From: Penicillium oxalicum
Lineage: Eukaryota; Ascomycota; Eurotiomycetes; Eurotiales; Aspergillaceae
NCBI RefSeq assembly: GCF_001723175.1
Contig: NC_064651.1
Coordinates: forward strand, 2,542,001 to 2,606,000
DNA: 64,000 nucleotides
Direction of reading: 5' to 3'
The translations under genes were made by a program, and so were the position numbers. Each line of letters begins with the position of its first letter. Within the stretch, counting starts at the first letter, position 1. The notes beneath the pieces were generated by a model. The model worked only from the letters and a program-made list of their open reading frames with translations. It did not search any database and was not told the origin of the DNA. Shown in pieces: positions 46,716 to 57,018 of the stretch.

Positions 46716-48470
46716 TCATTCCGCAAAGTCCCAGGCAATGCGAATCAAGGCCTCCATCGTGTACCGCGCGTCATTTCCCGCGTTGTGCAAGCATCGGGGC
46801 TCAATTCCCAGGCCATGAAGTACATGCTCCAGGCTGCGCTGATGCGGCTCCTTTCGGAGGTGGCGATACAGTTGCTGGGTATCCAGTGTCTCCAGGAAGA
46901 TACTCCCTTCACTCAAAAAGGTCTGGAAGACACGACTGCGTTGTGCAAGAAGATTCACATCACCGTCGGGGCTGTGACCAACCAAGATCATCTTCCGAGC
47001 AGGTTCTTTCTGTGCTTTCTGCGCAGGGGGAGACGCGCCAATGTGTCTCTCCGCATCCCCCGAAGGAGGCGCGAAGAAGTCATCAACTCGTCGTCCAATG
47101 CGCCGCTCCGGGACAAATTCGCTCTTACCAAAAAGGAAAAGGTGAGGGCAGCCTCGCACAAATCTTGTGTTGCAAAAGCTCTTGTACTCGGCAACGCGGA
47201 GATGTACCGATCGAATGAGTTGCGCCCAGTTATCGCCATGAGGTCCAGGAGACAGGGAGCGAAGGTCCCGGGTGTCCAGTATCGAGATTCCAATCTCCGT
47301 GATTTGGTGCGAATTTCTCTCATTCCACTCCACGTCAATGCTGTAGAAGACGGGGGTAACATCATTTTCCTCTCGATTGACTTCCAGCGGGGCGCGAGCG
47401 CTCGTGTCTGCACTTTCCGGTGGGGATGGTTTTTGGGGAGGCAGCTGCTGCAATCCAAGGTAAGATTGGATCTTGCGCAGAGTCCGAGTCAGCTCACCAC
47501 TGCTGGCAAACACGGCGTCAAAGCCCCCAGACTGGCCCTTCGATTTTGAACTTCCCCTTTTGAATGTCATGAGAGCGTCGTAGGCCTTTTCTTGGAATGC
47601 ACGCAAAGCTGCCGGGCTACAGGTCTTCATCCAGTCGCTCTGACTTTTTGTTGCCTGGCGGATTTGCTGCTCCATCTGGTACAACCCTTCGCGATCTTCG
47701 ATAAAACCCAGACGAACTGGCTGGGGAGTCCCATCACCATCATTGAACGAGAGCGCAAGACCCTTTTGCGAAGTGAGGAGGGCCAAATCGCAGTCAAAGT
47801 CGTAGTTAATCTCATCGAGAAGCTGTTTCACTTGAAGGGCGGGTACCAGTAGAAGATATTTCTCACCCGGAAGAGGCAGATGGTAGCTAAAACTTCGTTT
47901 AGACGCCAATTCTGGCAGCATTCTGCATCAAACACTCCACGTCATGTTTCTTGAGATCCGGTGACTTACATTTCCCATACTCGTTGCCAGACGCGGCCAC
48001 CGTCAAAATATGCTCGTGCAACCTTCCTAGACAATTCCCGGCCGTGGGGGAAGACATACTTGTAGGGGAATTTGGGCAGCGCTTTCGCAGGGACATATGC
48101 ACGCCGGAGCTCCCACTCAGGAATCTTGCTGGCGCTGGGTGGGAGGTCCTCCATCAATGTTTGTGGCTGTAGGTGTGGAAGAGGTCCGCCATCTACTGGC
48201 TCGATGTCTTTGAGGGTGTCTTCCCCAGCCTAGACCGTCGAGTTAGTCTTTGCTCCAAGTGGGTTGTAGTAACAACTCTCACCTTTTCGGTAAAATCAGT
48301 TTTGAGATTGTCAGAATTCGTCTGCATTCACAGCAGAGTGGGTAGAGTGTGACATATGACTTGGTAGAAAAATGTGGAGGGATTAATACAGGGCGTGCCA
48401 AGTGAGTGTCGAGTTGCAAGAGGTCTTCATCCCCCGCAAACAGAAGCTGCAGTCGTTGCGCTCGATCCAT
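46716..48470 (-). CDS. RNase H-fold protein with DEDDh exonuclease-like motifs (Gfd2/YDR514C-like)
   Basis: Four exons, 48470-48390, 48321-48283, 48229-47970 and 47922-46716, give 528 residues; introns are 68, 53 and 47 nt, the last near the lower size limit. The N-terminal half has the conserved blocks seen in fungal relatives (PKFPYKYVFPHGRELSRKV and YLLLVPALQVKQLLDEINYD). The C-terminal half is a ribonuclease-H-like exonuclease fold: SIDVEWNE (Asp323, Glu325), VGHSPDGDVNLL, and HNAGNDARYTMEAL (His506, Asp511), so all four acidic residues and the His of a DEDDh nuclease can be seen. Yeast Gfd2 and YDR514C belong to this family, with a link to mRNA export for Gfd2; in Neurospora, QIP is a distantly related exonuclease in quelling. 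Activity is inferred from motifs. The start at 48470 (MDRAQRLQLLFAGDED) is the first ATG of the spliced frame. Confidence 0.78.
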
Positions 48471-49240
48471 GGCTCTTTGAAGGTCAGAATCAGGGCAGTT
48501 CCAAGGTGAAAAAAAGATCAAACTGATGCACGCTCGATAGATCGTAGATGATGTGCGTTAGGCATGAAGCAAGGACAGATGAAGTAGAAAGACGGTAGGC
48601 CGATTGGGAGAAAAGTTGATCGAGTGAAGATAGCTCGAGCTGGTGTTTAGAGGGTGCGAAAAGTCCCTCTAAGTATCAGAGATGTTGGTCGCACTTGCCT
48701 GTCAATTTTTGATGCTTCGAGGTCCTTCCACAAGGGGACAGAGTATCGAATGCCACAACATAGAAAGTCAAAAACAAACAAAGGCAGCCCAAGTGAGGAG
48801 AAGAGCTCTCAGTCGCGTTACACGGGGCTTCATCCCAGTCACAGCATCTCCTCTTAGAGAAATTTTCATGTCTACAAATCCACCAGTGATCTATTTACAA
48901 TATAATACACGTTACTCGCATCGGCTGAAAGTGAGGGATTCCAGTTAGCTCGAGCGCACGACACATGCAAGCTAATTACCCAAAATGGAAAAGGAAAGTC
49001 ACCTGACATCGATGTGACACGGAACAATGATCAGCCGGATAGTCTGCTCCTGCAGCTGCCAAACAGCAGCATGGCCTCGCTGGTAGTAGTACATCCGTCA
49101 ACTAAAGTATTTATGCTTGCTGCCGCCAAATTCATCATTCGCGGCTCTTGCATCAGCTCAGCGCCCGGTCGCTTCTTTCGTGTGCCCCCCGATTTGGCTG
49201 CGCGGCCTGCGGCAGACACGCGCCCTGGCGCCCCGTCACG
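48471..49240. promoter_or_regulatory. divergent promoter region (RNase H-fold gene / ING-family gene)
   Basis: 770 bp between two divergent start codons. No further gene seen; no specific element recognised. Confidence 0.5.
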
Positions 49241-51429
49241 ATGGTCATGACCGACGAGACTGACCACAGCGGGGGGGTCATCCTGGATGGTCCCTTTGAC
49301 CCGGATGCGCAAGCCACCGTGACGGATTTCATTGATTACACCGAGTACCTCCCGGCGGACATCATTCGGTCTCTCACCTTGGCTCGGGGCCTGGACGACC
49401 GATATCTCGACTCCGCTCAGGATGTCCACAACTTAGCCCGCACTTATGGCCAACTCCCGGATTTTCCCTCTGAGGAACGTCCCAGCGCGATCGCCCTGCG
49501 CAGTGGAATCTCCCACCGTCTCGACCGCGCGATCAATGCCCGCGAATCTGCTTTTGCTGAAGCGTGTCGCCTGTTCGACGTCGTGGACCGCCATTTCGAC
49601 CGGTTAAGCTGCATTCGACAAAAATTGGAAGCCCTTCCCAAACCACCCTCAAGAGAGCCAACGCCGCTTCCAGAGCCTACGCCGAAGCGGCGCAAAGACA
49701 AGAAGGATGGGTCGTCCACCACTCGCATCACCCTCCGGTTGGACAATCGTGGGGAAATTGGCAAACGAAAGAAATCCAGGTCACGCCGTTCGGGCATTGG
49801 CGCAGAACATCTGACCGACTTCAACCCGGACTCCCCCATCGCCAGCACGGAGCAGTCAGATGCAGAGATGGAAGCGGAAATCCCTCCCAAACCCGTGAAA
49901 CCCCCCAAGAAGGAGAAGGCGCGCCGGCCCAGCTCTGGGACGGGCGCCTCCACCAGCAATGCCCTTGCACAACTCAAACCCCCACCGGACGATGCCAAAG
50001 TAGGTAGTGAACATTTGCCATGGTTGCGGCTAACCGAGTGGGAGATGACAAAGCTGCGCAAGAAGATGAAGAAGAATGCCGTGTGGCAGCCTAGCGAGGT
50101 GATGATTCAACGTGAATTGGCGCTTGCTGGTCGCGGATGGGAGGCGTACAAGACTGCAAAAGCGCTGGCTGAGCAAACCGGTACCGAATTCGTGGATTGT
50201 GATGATATAGAGAGGACGCGCAGGGACGAAATTGACAGAGTTATATCTGCTGGACAGCTTAGTAATCGTGGGATGAAATTGAATGAAGCAAAAAAGCTGA
50301 AACGAGAGTTGCAGGCTCGAGAGGCCGCCGCCAACGGCGAGGAAGGACTGACACCCAGCAAGGCAACCACGGGAGCTATCTCCCTCACCCCCGTGAGTCG
50401 GTCCTCGCGAAAACGCAAGCGTGACGAGGCGGCGGCAGCCGCTGCCGCTGCCGCAGAGCAACCTGGACCCATCGTGACCCCTGGAGCAGTCGCCGCCGCG
50501 GCTCCCATTGTGGCTGGACCTAGTGCCCTAGAAGCTCAAGCAGAACAGTCAACAGAGACGGACGCCATCATTCAAAGTGACTTGGTCTCTGCTTCCAAGC
50601 CGCTTCGCAAGTCCGGTCGTGGAGGGGCCGACAGCGGCGCTGTAGATGTTGACGAAGTGGTGGCAGACCCCATCGAGGCTCCAAATTCGCCCCTGGGCGA
50701 AGTGGAAGCGCCTTCACCACCGCCCTCACCCACCGGCTCACGGCGGTCTATGAGATCTGCTGCGCACTCGGCCGCTACGCCCACCCCGCCGGTGACACGG
50801 CCCTCCTCGAGGCGTTCTGCAGCGGCCGCGCCTTCCATTGAACACGGAAGTCTTGGTCCTTTCTCGACGACCGCCGTTGCTGGTGGTCGAGATTTGCGTG
50901 TGAAGAGTGCCACTCCAGCTCGCAAGACTCCCGTTCGCGAGCCCTCTCACGCGCCTAGCGTTCCTGGACCCAATCGCAAACGCAAGCGTCCCGCCCCGGG
51001 ACCGGTCTCGTCTGGACAAGACGGAGGGGCTGCCGTTAGTTACGGCCGTCGCAAAGCCAAGCCAGGCAAGAGACGCATCAATCTGAACACATCACAAGAT
51101 ATTCGGGTCGATGAGGACGGGGTGGTGGAAGAAATCGATGCCAATGAGCCACGTTACTGCCTCTGCGGAGATGTGAGCTTTGGGACGATGATCTGTTGTG
51201 AAAATCAAGATGTAGGTTCTGCACTTTCTCTCCGTGGGAGAAGCAAACATTCCGTTGATCTCCAAATCAATCACTGACCAATCTCCAGTGCGAATACGTT
51301 TGGTTCCATCTTGAATGCGTGGGACTTTCAGAAGTGCCCTCGCGGACGGCCAAATGGTACTGTCCCGAATGTCGAGTCAAGTTCGACAAGGGCCCAGATG
51401 GAATCGTCAAAGGTGGATCCCGCCGTTGA
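49241..51429 (+). CDS. ING-family PHD-finger protein (Pho23/Yng-like chromatin reader)
   Basis: Two exons, 49241-51211 and 51289-51429, give 703 residues; the 77-nt intron has a CTGAC branch site and splits the PHD finger. Residues about 25-125 are the ING N-terminal helical domain (ATVTDFIDYTEYLPADIIRS, YLDSAQDVHNLARTYGQLP, FDVVDRHFDRLSCIRQKLEAL). The centre is long, basic and low-complexity, with a nine-Ala run (about 400) and several nuclear-localisation-like KRKR motifs. The C-terminal PHD finger (about 639-690) reads YCLCGDVSFGTMICCENQD, CEYVWFHLECVGLSEVP and KWYCPECR, with the full C4HC3 set; the aromatic residues fit H3K4me3 recognition. ING proteins are subunits of Rpd3L or NuA3/NuA4 complexes. 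At 703 residues it is about twice as long as yeast Pho23 because of the linker. An alternative start is the ATG at 49247. Confidence 0.86.
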
Positions 51430-51946
51430 GCTGGAGCTGTTGCTTTGGGAAATTGTTTTGTTTCTTTTTTGTGTTTGTTTTGTATGATACCATGATAGGG
51501 AGCGATGCTGTGGGAGTCTAGGCTGTTTTTATTTTTTTGTTCCTGTTGCTTGCATGTTAGGCGTAACTGGAAGATGTCATGTCAGATGTATTGTGTTTGC
51601 TTCCTTGCAAGTGTCGAGCGATTACCCAGTCCTCTTCAAATTATGGATCCCCGATTAGAGCTCAACAGGCCCCTTGGGGAAATGTCTGTGTCAGTCTGAT
51701 ACCTACCTATGGAAACTCTCAATGGATCTACCTATCACGCAATTTGCCATGTCTGAGCTCTCTTGCTAGTTCGATTTGAACATATAAGAGTGTCATCTAT
51801 TGGACAAAGTTTTAGTGTATTTCATCTCATCCATCCAATGTTCCGTCCACTGTTTCGTAAATCTTATGCCATTTCCCCTTCTGAGTGAGGAATTTATATC
51901 TTCTTCACCATACGCCTGATACATATACGGTGTCATAATCTCTGAT
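51430..51946. other. intergenic region between convergent genes
   Basis: 3' flanks of the ING-family gene (+) and gaaA (-). T-rich; no gene seen. Confidence 0.55.
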
Positions 51947-53603
51947 CTACTTCAACTGCCACTTGCCATCCTCACAGATAATTTCCACAGGGCGCCGTTC
52001 ATCCAGCGACTTGCGTCCCGCATCCAAAATGGCAGTCGTCCCGATTGTGTTCGTCAAGGTGGGCAGAGGACGAGCATCCAACTGGTCCAGGGTCACCCGA
52101 CCCTCGTTCAGCGCCGTCACGGCATCGATGAACTTTTCAAAGCTGATGTATCCGTAGCCCGTCTGACCAGCAAAGTTGCCCTCTTCATCGGGGGCATAGC
52201 GCATGTAGAATCTGGATTGTTGGCATATGTGTTAAAAACGACTCGCGTGCATCGCGTGGGTCTTGCGCTGGAGGGAAATTATGCTGGGGCAAGAAGGATT
52301 GGAAAGATATTGACTTACGGGTTGTACCACACCAGTCCCTGATCATCGCTGGTCACGTCGTATCCGCGTTTGGCTTGGTTGATGCGGATTTCGCCGTTGG
52401 CACCCATATCTGGTGATGGGAATCAGTAATTTGGAGGACGATGTAAAGGATATAAAAGCAGTGGTAGGTAGCTCAATGGGAAGGGAATTTTCCACAAAGA
52501 GAGAGAGAGAGAGAACATACAGTGAAAGTATTGGTTTGAGTGCACACCCGCCTTCAACGGCGCAGTCCAGCTGGCCGTGTACACGCCCGTGGCAATTTTC
52601 GATGAATCGTCCTTCCTCCGCCACTCCACCAGCAGTGTGATGGTGTCCTCGGTCTCGGGGATACAGCCCACCGCTGCCGCCGTGCCTTGAGACGCGGTCG
52701 CGGTGACTCGTACCGGCTTGTAATCTGGCACCATACTCTCGCAGATATCGATATGGTGCGAGTTCAGATAGTAGGAGATATCCGAGTCGCGGCCCGCCCA
52801 CGCCTTGAACGTCTCCAATTGACTCTTTGGCTGACTCATGTAGCTGTAGAAGTAATTGAAATCTCCGAGCGAGCGAGCCTTGGCCCGCGCATCCGCATAC
52901 GCGGGGTCGAAGCGCTTGTGGTGCTCCACGAAGACAAAGACGCCTGCTTTGCGTGCGGCTTCCACGAGAGTGAGGTGGTCCTCTAGCCGCTGGGTGGCGG
53001 GCTTGGTGATGAGAACGTGGTGGCCCCGTTCAATGGCATACAGCGCGATGGGGAAATGGGTCGAGTCGGGGGTGAAGATGGTGATGGCGGAGCCCTTGGG
53101 AAGGGCGTCAATGGCCGTCTTGTAGGCATCCGGATCGGTTTGATCGTCGGCGGGATACGAGGTGAAGGAGGTATCCAGTCCGTTGTAAACCTGGCAGATA
53201 TTGCGGTGCAAGTGATCGCCTGGTTTGTTGCGTCAGCCATGATTCATTGCGAACCCGATCCTGTGGTGACCGACTCGATCTGTGCTCGTGGAGGTGAACT
53301 TACGAATGCCGGGATATTTCTTGCCAGACACGCCCACCATACTCAGATCGCCCACTTTGCCTCGTCGGCGCAGATCAAACATGGTCAATCCGACTACGCC
53401 GACCTTCTTGTCTGATCCCGAGGCACCACCCCGACAAACCCGGTGGTGTATTCGCCCGTGCCCACCTATTCCGTCGTACCACGTCAGTCGGCGCATATTC
53501 ACGAGGGAAATTACAAACAAGAGAGAGAGAGATGCCGATGATTACGACGAAGAACAACTCAAACAGTGGTCAATCATACCATCAAAACGCTAGGAGGAGC
53601 CAT
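51947..53603 (-). CDS. gaaA: D-galacturonate reductase GaaA-like (Gfo/Idh/MocA family), frame broken once
   Basis: Five exons: 53603-53580, 53465-53304, 53219-52521, 52409-52319 and 52211-51947. The N-terminus joins MAPPSVLM to [12 protein letters not shown], a Rossmann nucleotide-binding start; exon 3 has [36 protein letters not shown] and the catalytic-domain motif [16 protein letters not shown], typical of Gfo/Idh/MocA oxidoreductases. In exon 2 the frame shifts at the C4 run 53429-53432 (GGGG in the transcript). One added base links GFVG to [19 protein letters not shown] and makes every later splice phase correct, giving 413 residues. In Aspergillus niger and Botrytis, GaaA/GAR2 reduces D-galacturonate to L-galactonate and is encoded divergently from the pathway aldolase gene; that arrangement is present here with gaaC, together with a galacturonate-responsive element. 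The assignment rests on family plus context. Intron 3 carries a GA repeat at 52499-52513. Confidence 0.78.
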
Positions 53604-54637
53604 GGCTGCAGTTATGGTTGGGATAAGGACAATTGCAACACAAGATCAACTTGAGAAAATGAATTCTGGAAGGATTGCAGCCGGAGGATTCACGCGCAAT
53701 GTATAGATCAGCTGCCATGCAACGTTGAAAAGAGAAGGGAAAAGGAAGATCGATCGCCAGCTGGTCTAGTCGCTGGACTTAATTCTTCCGGCGATTGAAC
53801 TCATCCTAAATTGAGGAGTGACTGGCCCGTGGGGAGACGTAAATGGATCATTCAATAGCCGACCACCTGATTTTCTCCCAGAATTTTTATTTGATTTCTT
53901 GTTATTTATTTTTCTCTTTTTTAGGCTATTTCTTATCGGGCGCGGGGTTGGTGACGATACGGTTGCGATTGAGGAAGATTTCCCAAGGTGGTCACTGTCT
54001 CGTGATCTCCAGACTATCTCATCTCGACACGTTCTCTGTGGGCTTGATTTGCTTTCATCCTTTGCTTTTGTCTTTGTCCTTTTTTTTCCCTCCCACGTCG
54101 CCGGTGTTGTCCATAGTATCTTTCTGAATCGCGTCCTCTCGCCAGCTCTTCTTCCGAGCCCCGCGTCTCGCCCCATAAATGAGGGTCCTGCTGTTGTCCC
54201 GCTTGAAAGAATCCCCCCACATTTCGTCACTGGTCGGCTATTGGAGGAAGATATTCCCCACCATACACATCATCGCGGAACAGACGCCGACGTGGGGGGG
54301 GGGGGGATGGGGAATCTTCTTGTGATGAGGGGGATGGAAGGAATGGGGGGCAAAGGAGGGGCTGGCGAGAAAGAGAGATGGGAGAGCCCAACGTGGTTGG
54401 AGGCTGCTGCGACAGAAGTGGCTCAGAGCAGATGGAGGGACGGACGGATAAAAAGAACTCGGTCAAGCGTCGTAGTTCGTCCCTCGTCCTCTCCTTTTCC
54501 GGTTTCTCTGCATCTTGCACTCACTCTCACACACATAGCGCGGATTGAGCTTTGATAAAGCTGTCAGGCTTGAAACGAGACACCCTTGCTGTTGATATTC
54601 TTCCATCAAGACAGTATCCACGATCCATCCTATCAAA
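53604..54637. promoter_or_regulatory. bidirectional gaaA-gaaC promoter region
   Basis: 1034 bp between divergent start codons. It contains the galacturonate-responsive element at 54240-54248, GTGGGG matches to the CreA consensus SYGGRG (for example near 53830 and 54292), and a 12-G run at 54294-54306. No further gene recognised. Confidence 0.65.
54240..54248 (-). promoter_or_regulatory. galacturonate-responsive element (GARE, TCCNCCAAT)
   Basis: The minus strand reads TCCTCCAAT, a perfect match to the TCCNCCAAT element conserved in galacturonate-catabolic promoters of filamentous fungi and bound through the GaaR regulator. It lies about 390 bp before gaaC and about 640 bp before gaaA. Confidence 0.7.
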
Positions 54638-55648
54638 ATGCCTCTCACGCCTCTTCGTCCCGGCGCGTATGCGCCCACAATGACCTTCTTCGACCCCGAG
54701 ACCGAGGATCTCGATATTCCCGCCATCCGTCGTCATGCGGTGCGGCTGGCCAAGGCCGGTCTGGTCGGCCTGATCACCATGGGCTCCAACGGTGAAGCGG
54801 TGCATCTCACCCGGGCAGAGCGTGCCACCGTCACGCGAGAGACTCGATCCGCTCTCGACGAGGCCGGTTTCACCAACGTTCCGGTCATTGCCGGCGCCAG
54901 CGAGAACAGTATCCGAGGCACCATCGAGCTGTGCAAGGAGGTCGCTGAAGCGGGTGGCGAATACACCCTCATTCTCCCTCCCAGCTACTACCGCGGTGCC
55001 GTGGGCAATGACGAGAGTATCTACGAATATTTTACCGCCGTGGCCGACGGCTCTCCCATCCCCATCATCATGTACAACTATCCCGGTGCCGTGGCCGGCA
55101 TCGATATGGACTCGGACCTGATCATTCGCATCTCTCAGCACCCCAATATCGTTGGCACCAAGTTCACCTGCGCCAACACCGGCAAATTGACACGCGTGGC
55201 GACTGCTCTCGGCGCTATTACCCCGGCCTCCCCTCTGGCGCCGGCTCAGCGTGCCGCGCCTTCGGTCTCCAAGCCGGATGCGAAGCACCAGTACGTTGCC
55301 TTTGGCGGCATCGCCGACTTTACTTTGCAGACCTTGATCTCGGGCGGCTCAGCCATCTTGGCTGGTGGCGCGAACGTGATGCCTCGTCTGTGCGTGCGCG
55401 TCTTCAACCTGTGGTCGGAGGGACGTCTGACTGAAGCCATCGAGGCTCAGCAGCAACTGAGTGCCGCCGACTGGGTTCTCACCAAGTCCGCCATCCCCGG
55501 CACCAAGTCGGCAATTCAGTCCTACTATGGCTACGGTGGCTATCCCCGCCGTCCGCTTGCTCGTCTGAGTGAGGCACAGGCCAAGGAGGTCGCGGATAAG
55601 ATCAAGAGTGCTATGGATGTGGAGCTTTCCTTGAAGGACGTAGCTTGA
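54638..55648 (+). CDS. gaaC: 2-keto-3-deoxy-L-galactonate aldolase GaaC/LGA1-like (DHDPS/NAL family)
   Basis: An intronless 336-residue protein of the dihydrodipicolinate synthase / N-acetylneuraminate lyase superfamily. Visible signature residues are TMGSNGEAVHLT (about 48-59, substrate carboxylate loop), Tyr146 in IIMYNYPG and the Schiff-base Lys175 in IVGTKFTC. Fungal GaaC/LGA1 proteins start with the same style of sequence (PGAYAPTMTFFDPETEDLDI) and split L-threo-3-deoxy-hexulosonate into pyruvate and L-glyceraldehyde in D-galacturonate breakdown. Other DHDPS-family enzymes exist in fungi, so the name depends partly on context: the divergent GaaA-like neighbour and the GARE between them. 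A roughly 25-residue Pro/Ala-rich insertion (about 193-217, around ITPASPLAPAQRAAPSVSKP) precedes the strand with YVAFGG. gaaB and gaaD are not in this window. The ATG context is tcaaaatgcc. Confidence 0.8.
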   Translation: MPLTPLRPGAYAPTMTFFDPETEDLDIPAIRRHAVRLAKAGLVGLITMGSNGEAVHLTRAERATVTRETRSALDEAGFTNVPVIAGASENSIRGTIELCKEVAEAGGEYTLILPPSYYRGAVGNDESIYEYFTAVADGSPIPIIMYNYPGAVAGIDMDSDLIIRISQHPNIVGTKFTCANTGKLTRVATALGAITPASPLAPAQRAAPSVSKPDAKHQYVAFGGIADFTLQTLISGGSAILAGGANVMPRLCVRVFNLWSEGRLTEAIEAQQQLSAADWVLTKSAIPGTKSAIQSYYGYGGYPRRPLARLSEAQAKEVADKIKSAMDVELSLKDVA

Positions 55649-57018
55649 AAAGGGAGGGGGAACAGCATTATTTTGAATAAAGAGTGATCAAATTCGAAGA
55701 AAAAACTTAGCCACGTTGTACACAATTATCTGATGAATACCACCTCTTTCATATTCTACGCCAAAAAAAAAAACACTTTCTACCACGTCAAAAAGATAAA
55801 CCTTTCTCATTCCATTGTGACGAGAGGATAGCGAAAATAGAACTCAAATGAAGCAAGACAAGGAGAAGAAATGAAAAATTGAACATCGAGCTTGATCCAT
55901 TCAATGACTGCTCGTACTCGTGCATTTCACTGGAGTCTTCGTCCTTCCAGATAGTCACCACTACACGAGAAATAATTAAGCTCAATTCAGTCGTCCGCGG
56001 GACTGGAGACATTCATCCCGTTTCTGGTCAGGACTCTGATTGGTGGAAAAACTCAACCTGATCCTCGTCCCGTGGGTAATCGACGTGGACGAGACAGGTA
56101 CACGCCCTGGCGAGCTGTCAAAATATTGCGGTTGTTGGCGTATTTCGAGAAATATCTTCTGACCCAACCGATATGGACTGAATCTGAGTAAGATCGGTCA
56201 TTAAAACGATGGTCATACTCTTGGTATCTTTGGACAAAGCATATGACAGCTGCATGTCCTGGAAATGACAGAGGTGCACTCACCTTTTCATAACAATTTG
56301 GTTCTCTTCAGTGATAGTGCCAAGGAAGTAGTTCTACTGTAATACATGGGATCCCACGGCCTCGGCCAAGCACCATTCGGATTCGAAATGTATGCAAACC
56401 ATATGCAGATGACGTGCAGATAATATGATTCGGTGTAGTCTGCCTACCTCTCCTGCCCGAGGCTCGACTGGGATCTAAAAACAATGAATACAACCCCGAT
56501 GGTTGACGTGGGGACAAGCAGTACCTAATTGGGGGGCGCGAAACAATCAACCGGACGTGGAGATGGAGACGGGCTTATTGACCCGTCGAGCCCTCCCCAC
56601 GCTAAACAAATTTACTCCAGTCAGAATCAAGCTGAGCGGGCTCGAGTGTTGATCTTGTGATAGTCACTAATTGTCACTTTTGCCCGACATGTTCGTCATG
56701 GGTATTCTCGGCATCTGTTTTGCTTTCTTCATCAGGAACAGCGCAGTCTTAGCAGTGGGGGGAAGGTTGTCTTGGATCTTTGTATACCCCTCTTCGTATC
56801 CCGCGTTTGCTTCTCGCTAAGGGCTGAGCCTTTCTTTTTTTTTTTAATATTTTCGCTCTCTCTCTCCTTCTTCTTCTTTTCCTTCGATTAATTTGTCAAA
56901 ATCATTGTTCAGTGATCGTTGTGACGCGTATTCTGTACAGTTGAGATTTCACGCATCCTTTTCACGTTCTTCAATTGACTCGCTCCGGCTGTGTCCATAC
57001 CTCTCATCCCCTATCACA
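55649..57018. other. 1.4-kb intergenic region, promoter of the alcohol dehydrogenase gene
   Basis: No gene recognised. It ends in a T/C-rich tract (56830-56890), typical of the promoter and leader of a well-expressed gene. Confidence 0.5.
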
